Assembly (NCBI RefSeq): GCF_943912665.1
Contig: NZ_CALTVG010000050.1
Coordinates: forward strand, 1-14,693
Origin: an uncultured Corynebacterium sp.
GTDB lineage: Bacteria; Actinomycetota; Actinomycetes; Mycobacteriales; Mycobacteriaceae
Reading direction: 5' to 3'
DNA length: 14,693 nucleotides
Positions 9,677 to 14,693 of the stretch are shown piece by piece; the first letter of the stretch is position 1, and each line of letters opens with the position of its first letter. The notes beneath the pieces were generated by a model. It was not told the origin of the DNA, made no database searches, and was given only the letters and a program-made list of their open reading frames with translations. The translations under genes and the position numbers were made by a program.

Positions 9677-9714
9677 GAAAGAGCCTTCCTTTTGGGAAGA
9701 GGGAGGGCTCTTTC
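9677..9714. terminator. Bidirectional terminator-like hairpin after nupC
   Basis: A 13-bp stem with one G-U pair (9677-9689 with 9702-9714) has an outer 9-bp perfect part, GAAAGAGCC/GGCTCTTTC. It sits between the convergent nupC stop (9664) and the regulator stop (9722). There is no long T run outside the stem. It probably ends cdd-nupC and may also end the regulator mRNA. Confidence 0.65.
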
Positions 9715-9721
9715 GGAGCTC

Positions 9722-10657
9722 TTACTGCTGTAATAGGTGGTTGGCCGTCTCCTTATCGATGACCACGTGCGTGGGCAAATTCATCCTCAAAGCCGTATCG
9801 ATTGCCCTACTCTTCTGCAAACCTCCAGCAACCATTAACCGCTGAGGGACCTCTCTCAACTCAGACAAGGAAATACCAACCGTGCGCGCGTCCACTGCTG
9901 GTTCGGCCACCGTTCCCTCAGCAGTATAGAAGCGTGAACAGGCATCTCCAACCGCGTGGTGTTCCAAGGCTTGGATCTCCTGCTCACTGAGATACCCAAG
10001 ATTGAGCAACAAGCTACTGCGCGAGACATCACCCACAGTAAAAACTGCGAGGTCAGCTTGGCGCCCGGCGTTAAGAATCGAAGAAATATGTCTATCTTTC
10101 TCTACGATCTCTTTCGCCACCGCGGAATCGAAGATAACGGGGAGCGGAAGGCTTATCGCTTCGGCACCAAAAGCAGAACTAACACGCTTCAGCGTATCCA
10201 TATCATTTGTCACGCGGCTGGAGTGCGAATGTCCGCCTTTGAGCTGTACAACCTCAACTCCCGCAACGCTCTTGGGTTGTAAGTGGCGCGCGACGGAATG
10301 CATCGTATTTCCCCAAGAAATTCCGATACTCATTCCGTCATGAACTAGCTCATGAAGCATCTTCGCCCCGACCCGTCCCAGACCTTCTGTCAGCGTGTCC
10401 TCATCGCCACGAGGGCTATAGACGAGGCGAACGTCCTCAATCCCATAGCGCTCCATCAACCGCTGCCCCAGCTCGTCGCTGTCTTCGCGCGGATCATGAA
10501 TCTCCACTGTAACGTAGCCTCGCGCTTTTGCATGCTGCAGGAGCTTAGCAACGGTTGGTCGAGAAAGCCCCATCTCCGATGCCACCTCACCTTGACTCAT
10601 CCCCCCGCGATAGTAGAGTTTGGCCACTTGGAGTGATTGTTGATCACGCTGCTCCAT
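9722..10657 (-). CDS. deoR: DeoR/SorC-type sugar-binding transcriptional regulator of the deo cluster
   Basis: A 311-aa SorC-family regulator, the type of B. subtilis DeoR and not E. coli DeoR. The N-terminal helix-turn-helix spans about 21-41 (SQGEVASEMGLSRPTVAKLL). The remainder (about 58-308) is the effector domain with the phosphate-binding GISWGNT (112-118) and QLKGG (138-142). Lys140 is at nearly the same number as the B. subtilis DeoR lysine reported to form a Schiff base with deoxyribose-5-phosphate. The ATG at 10657 has a strong purine-rich ribosome binding site (AGGAGGAG). A TAGGAT hexamer at 10687-10682 may be its -10 box. It is convergent with nupC and separate from both deo operons, so it likely represses them from the shared control region. 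The effector is inferred. Confidence 0.9.
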   Translation of the reverse strand: MEQRDQQSLQVAKLYYRGGMSQGEVASEMGLSRPTVAKLLQHAKARGYVTVEIHDPREDSDELGQRLMERYGIEDVRLVYSPRGDEDTLTEGLGRVGAKMLHELVHDGMSIGISWGNTMHSVARHLQPKSVAGVEVVQLKGGHSHSSRVTNDMDTLKRVSSAFGAEAISLPLPVIFDSAVAKEIVEKDRHISSILNAGRQADLAVFTVGDVSRSSLLLNLGYLSEQEIQALEHHAVGDACSRFYTAEGTVAEPAVDARTVGISLSELREVPQRLMVAGGLQKSRAIDTALRMNLPTHVVIDKETANHLLQQ

Positions 10658-10693
10658 GAAAGACTCCTCCTCTCCTCTTCTATCCTAAGGCTC

Positions 10694-10732
10694 AAAAAAT
10701 GACCGACAGATGCTCCACGGCACCGATCGGCC
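10694..10732 (-). terminator. Possible clpX terminator
   Basis: Downstream of clpX on the minus strand, GGCCGA (10732-10727) can pair with TCGGTC (10706-10701), with one G-U pair and a long loop. Six Ts follow (10699-10694). The stem is weak, but the T run and its place 20-60 bp after the clpX stop fit a terminator. It abuts the promoter area of the regulator gene. Confidence 0.4.
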
Positions 10733-10751
10733 ACTTTGTTCGTCAACGAAT

Positions 10752-12047
<1,296 letters not shown>

Positions 12048-12118
12048 GAAGCCCTTTCAACTCTCTTTTGGGTGCATGGTGGAGCACTTCTGAATTCGTC
12101 CCCACCGGTCTCATTCAC

Positions 12119-12153
12119 ACTCTAGTCAACGACTCCGACGCGAGTCTCATTCC
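12119..12153 (-). promoter_or_regulatory. Predicted clpX promoters: sigma-H-like and a housekeeping -10 box
   Basis: On the minus strand GGAATG (12153-12148), a 17-bp spacer and GTTGAC (12130-12125) match the GGAA-N17-20-GTT form of actinobacterial stress sigma factors SigH/SigE. TAGAGT (12124-12119) follows directly and fits a housekeeping -10 box. Either would give a leader of about 65-75 nt. Stress control of Clp genes is known in Corynebacterium, but this site is inferred. Confidence 0.45.
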
Positions 12154-12186
12154 CACAGAGTGGCGCGCCATTGAATTTAAAACCCC

Positions 12187-12226
12187 AGTTAATAGACATA
12201 GACAGAGCGGTTCATTAACTTACAGT
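12187..12226 (+). promoter_or_regulatory. Predicted promoter and flanking inverted repeat of the MFS gene
   Basis: TAGACA (12199-12204), a 16-bp spacer and TACAGT (12221-12226) form a plausible promoter 30 bp before the MFS ATG. A perfect 7-bp inverted repeat, AGTTAAT (12187-12193) and ATTAACT (12214-12220), brackets the -35 box and ends at the -10 box. That is a usual place for a repressor site. No regulator gene lies next to it. Confidence 0.4.
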
Positions 12227-12255
12227 CTAGCCTTCACCCCGTTAGAAAGAATTTC

Positions 12256-13569
12256 ATGGACATCCGCGAACTCATTGACCGCTCCCCCATGGGCGCACGC
12301 CAGTGGCTCATCATCGCCATCGCCCTCTACCTCAACGCCCTCGACGGCTACGACATGGTGGCTATGGCCTTCGGCGCGGGCTCAGTGAGCGAAGACTTTG
12401 CGCTGTCTGATTCCGCCCTCGGCTGGCTGCTCTCCGCCGCCCTCATCGGCATTGGGCTCGGCTCGCTCTTTCTCGCGCCGCTGGCGGACCGTTGGGGCCG
12501 CACAAAACTCATCACCGTGTCCTTGCTCATTGACTTAGCCGGCCTGGTTCTTACCGCCCTGGCGCCGACGTTCAGCCTGCTGCTTTTCTTCCGCGTCATC
12601 ACCGGCATCGGCGTCGGTGGCGTGCTCGTATGCGTCACGGTGCTCGTCAGCGAGTACTCCAATCTTCGCTTTCGCGGGCTGGCCGTCGCCATTTACGCCT
12701 CCGGCTATGGACTGGGTGCGTCCCTGTGCGGCGTCATCGCCTCCTCCTTCGACACGTGGCAGCCCATCTTCTGGGTCGGCGCCGCGCTCACGGTCGTGGC
12801 CCTTGCCCTCACAGTCGCCTTCGTTCCGGAGTCTGCTGACTTCCTCGCCGCCCGAGGCCGGATGGATACAGTGCGCAGCATCGCCGCCACGCTGAAGCTC
12901 ACTGGCGACGTCAGCGTCCTCCCCCGCACCGCGCACAAAGCCTCCTACAAGGACCTCATCTCCCCGCAGTTCCTCCGAACCTCCATTAAGCTCTGGCTGG
13001 CGTTTAGCTTCATCATGTTTGCCTACAACTTCACCTCCCAATGGACCCCTAAGCTGCTCACCGCCGAGGGTCTTACCGCACAGCAGGGAATCCTGGGCGG
13101 AATCATGCTCTCCTTCGGCGGTGCCATCGGCGCCATCCTCTTTGGTCTTCTCACCACCCGTATCGACGCCCGTCCCCTCCTCATCGTCTTCAGCCTCATC
13201 TCCGCAGCGGTGCTCGTCGGTTTCATCACCTCCACCGCCGTACCAGGGCTGATGTTCGCACTGGGCGTCGGCGTAGGCCTGACCCTAAACGCGTGCATTT
13301 CCGGCCTCTATACGGTGACCCCGGAGGCCTACCCCTCGGCCCTGCGCACGACGGGAACCGGCGCGGCCATTGGCATGGCGCGCGTGGGTGCCACCCTCGC
13401 CCCCATCGCCGCCGGCTACCTCCTCGAGAACGGGTGGACCCCGACTGGCCTCTACACCCTCGCTGGAGCGACCGCAGTGTTGGCCGCGGTATCCCTCGTT
13501 GGCGTGCGCGCCTACACCGCCACCGTAACGGCAGCACCCCAGCCGGTATCGGTCGGAGCCCGCGCCTAA
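12256..13569 (+). CDS. MFS transporter, aromatic acid:H+ symporter (AAHS) type
   Basis: A membrane protein of 437 aa with about twelve hydrophobic segments. The LDGYD in the first segment (29-33) is the DGxD feature of the AAHS family (PcaK, BenK, VanK). The MFS loop motif follows as PLADRWGRTKL (75-85). Segment 5 has the glycine-rich YASGYGLGASLCG, and the central loop (about 190-235) is as expected. Uptake of benzoate, protocatechuate, vanillate or a similar acid is likely, but the substrate cannot be told from sequence. It stands alone between clpX and clpP2 with no catabolic enzyme. From memory, C. glutamicum carries a large aromatic catabolic cluster in this interval. The start is ATG 12256 with a weak AGAAAG ribosome binding site. 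Confidence 0.85.
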   Translation: MDIRELIDRSPMGARQWLIIAIALYLNALDGYDMVAMAFGAGSVSEDFALSDSALGWLLSAALIGIGLGSLFLAPLADRWGRTKLITVSLLIDLAGLVLTALAPTFSLLLFFRVITGIGVGGVLVCVTVLVSEYSNLRFRGLAVAIYASGYGLGASLCGVIASSFDTWQPIFWVGAALTVVALALTVAFVPESADFLAARGRMDTVRSIAATLKLTGDVSVLPRTAHKASYKDLISPQFLRTSIKLWLAFSFIMFAYNFTSQWTPKLLTAEGLTAQQGILGGIMLSFGGAIGAILFGLLTTRIDARPLLIVFSLISAAVLVGFITSTAVPGLMFALGVGVGLTLNACISGLYTVTPEAYPSALRTTGTGAAIGMARVGATLAPIAAGYLLENGWTPTGLYTLAGATAVLAAVSLVGVRAYTATVTAAPQPVSVGARA

Positions 13570-13576
13570 CGCCTCT

Positions 13577-13616
13577 CCGGTCTCGTTACCGGGTGGGCTT
13601 AGATGCTCGCCCCACC
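13577..13616 (+). terminator. Possible terminator hairpins after the MFS gene
   Basis: Two small hairpins follow the MFS stop: CCGGT/ACCGG (13577-13581 with 13588-13592) and GGTGGG/CCCACC (13592-13597 with 13611-13616). They share base 13592, so they compete slightly. No T run follows, so the terminator role is tentative. Confidence 0.3.
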
Positions 13617-13629
13617 TGGCGCGCATGCT

Positions 13630-13669
13630 AAAAGCCCCGCCCCCCCGGAATCATCCGGGAAGGCGGGGC
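13630..13669 (-). terminator. Rho-independent terminator of clpP1-clpP2
   Basis: On the minus strand GCCCCGCC (13669-13662) pairs with GGCGGGGC (13641-13634). An inner stem CCCGG/CCGGG (13659-13655 with 13648-13644) surrounds a 6-nt loop. TTTT follows at 13633-13630. It lies 25 bp after the clpP2 stop. The long GC stem plus T tract is a clear intrinsic terminator for the clpP operon. Confidence 0.85.
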
Positions 13670-13693
13670 AACGCGCTTTCTGTCGCGGCTGAA

Positions 13694-14317
13694 CTAGGCG
13701 TTCAGCTTGCGGTAGTCAAAGACGGTATCGATGAGACCGTACTCCACTGCCTCCTGGGCGGTGAGGATCTTGTCACGGTCGGTATCGATGCGGACCTGCT
13801 CCGCGGTTTTGCCGGTGTGCTCCGCCAGGGTCTCCTCCATGAGGCGGCGCATACGCTCAATCTCGTTGGCCTCGATCTCCAGGTCGGAGACCTGGCCCTG
13901 CGTGCCCTGCGTGCGCGGCTGGTGAATCAACACGCGGGAGTTCGGCAGCGCGGCACGCTTGCCCGGAGCACCGGCGGCCAGCAGCACGGCGGCAGCAGAA
14001 GCAGCCTGGCCCAGGCACACGGTCTGTACATCCGGGCGGACATAACGCATGGTGTCGTAGATGGCCATCAGCGCGGTAAAGGAACCGCCCGGGGAGTTGA
14101 TGTACATCGTAATATCGCGGTCCGGATCCTGAGACTCCAGGACAAGCAGCTGCGCCATGATGTCGTTGGCGGAGGTGTCATCGACCTGAGTGCCCAGGAA
14201 GATGATGCGCTCCTCGAACAGCTTGGAATACGGGTTAGTGGTCTTGGATCCCTGTGCGTTCTGCTCAATGAACTCCGGCAGAACGTAGCGGGAAAAAGGC
14301 ATCTGAAGGTTAGACAT
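13694..14317 (-). CDS. clpP2: ATP-dependent Clp protease proteolytic subunit 2
   Basis: A serine peptidase of 207 aa that, by analogy to mycobacteria and C. glutamicum, forms a mixed ClpP1P2 barrel driven by ClpX or ClpC. The catalytic triad is intact: Ser107 in GQAASAAA, His132 in LIHQP and Asp182 in DTDRD. The [12 protein letters not shown] stretch, in place of AASMGAFLL, is characteristic of actinobacterial ClpP2 and tells it from ClpP1. The N-terminal part (1-25) is long, as usual for ClpP2. The ATG at 14317 has AAGGAG at about 10 nt. It lies 21 bp after clpP1 in the same operon, and a strong terminator follows. Confidence 0.97.
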   Translation of the reverse strand: MSNLQMPFSRYVLPEFIEQNAQGSKTTNPYSKLFEERIIFLGTQVDDTSANDIMAQLLVLESQDPDRDITMYINSPGGSFTALMAIYDTMRYVRPDVQTVCLGQAASAAAVLLAAGAPGKRAALPNSRVLIHQPRTQGTQGQVSDLEIEANEIERMRRLMEETLAEHTGKTAEQVRIDTDRDKILTAQEAVEYGLIDTVFDYRKLNA

Positions 14318-14338
14318 GGTGATAAAGCTCCTTGTTCC

Positions 14339-14693
14339 CTAGTTGGTGATAGGACCGTTGACGGACTCGATGACTTGGTCGACGATGCCGTATTCCTTGG
14401 CCTGCTGGGCGGTGAACCAGCGGTCGCGGTCCGAATCCTTGGTGATTTGCTCGAAGGTCTGGCCGGTGTGCTCAGCAATGAGCTCAGCCATCTCACGCTT
14501 GGTCTGCGCGAACTGCTCGGCCTGGATGGCGATGTCTGCAGCGGTACCACCAACACCAGCGGAAGGCTGGTGCATCATGATGCGCGCGTGCGGCAGAGCG
14601 TAGCGCTTGCCCTTGGTGCCGCCGGAGAGAAGGAACTGGCCCATGGAGGCAGCCAGGCCCATGCCGTACGTGGCAATATCGCACGGCGAGTAC
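14339..14693 (-). CDS. clpP1: ATP-dependent Clp protease proteolytic subunit 1, C-terminal part (cut by window edge)
   Basis: The last 117 codons of ClpP1; the start lies beyond base 14693. The residues reading into the window (CDIATYGMGLAASMGQFLL) contain the catalytic Ser in AASMG. The catalytic His is in MMHQP and the catalytic Asp in DSDRDRW, so the triad is complete. The sequence closely follows mycobacterial ClpP1, including the ADIAIQAEQFA helix that lines the ring contact. It is the first visible gene of the clpP1-clpP2 operon, with 21 bp to clpP2. Promoter and ClgR or sigma-H sites, if present, are outside the window. Confidence 0.95.
   Translation of the reverse strand, partial: YSPCDIATYGMGLAASMGQFLLSGGTKGKRYALPHARIMMHQPSAGVGGTAADIAIQAEQFAQTKREMAELIAEHTGQTFEQITKDSDRDRWFTAQQAKEYGIVDQVIESVNGPITN

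Overview
The window looks like chromosomal DNA of a Corynebacterium. The evidence is the protein families (actinobacterial malate dehydrogenase, paired ClpP1/ClpP2, a PmmB-type phosphosugar mutase), GC-rich codon use, TAnnnT-type -10 boxes and probable leaderless starts. From memory, the order valS, mdh, tetR, clpX, clpP2, clpP1 matches the C. glutamicum backbone. The species cannot be named from this window.

Layout. (a) 1-460: start of valS on the minus strand, running off the left edge. (b) 518-2180: panB-panC on the plus strand, pantothenate synthesis. (c) 2177-3139: mdh on the minus strand, convergent with panC and sharing its stop tetranucleotide. (d) 3343-4095: a TetR-family regulator divergent from mdh. 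(e) about 4180-10657: a self-contained deoxynucleoside catabolic cluster. The minus-strand operon deoA-deoC-pmmB and the plus-strand operon cdd-nupC diverge from a 209-bp control region, and a DeoR/SorC-type regulator follows on the minus strand. (f) 10752-12047: clpX on the minus strand. (g) 12256-13569: a lone MFS transporter of the aromatic acid:H+ symporter type. (h) 13694-14693: clpP2 and the 3' part of clpP1 on the minus strand.

How the genes work together. NupC would import nucleosides and Cdd would deaminate (deoxy)cytidine. DeoA would release the base and (deoxy)ribose-1-phosphate. The PmmB-like mutase probably supplies the phosphopentomutase step, since no DeoB is present. DeoC would split deoxyribose-5-phosphate into acetaldehyde and glyceraldehyde-3-phosphate. 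The regulator has a lysine at the position where Bacillus subtilis DeoR binds deoxyribose-5-phosphate. This set parallels the B. subtilis deoR-dra-nupC-pdp operon. ClpX and ClpP1P2 form the housekeeping protease.

The deo block has visibly lower GC and more A/T-ending codons than its flanks and is bounded by terminator-like inverted repeats. It looks like an acquired metabolic cassette. I saw no integrase, IS element, tRNA, rRNA or CRISPR. No gene-free stretch exceeds about 210 bp. I found no wholly unknown system; the most interesting parts are the deo control region, the probable phosphopentomutase substitution and the promoter architectures.
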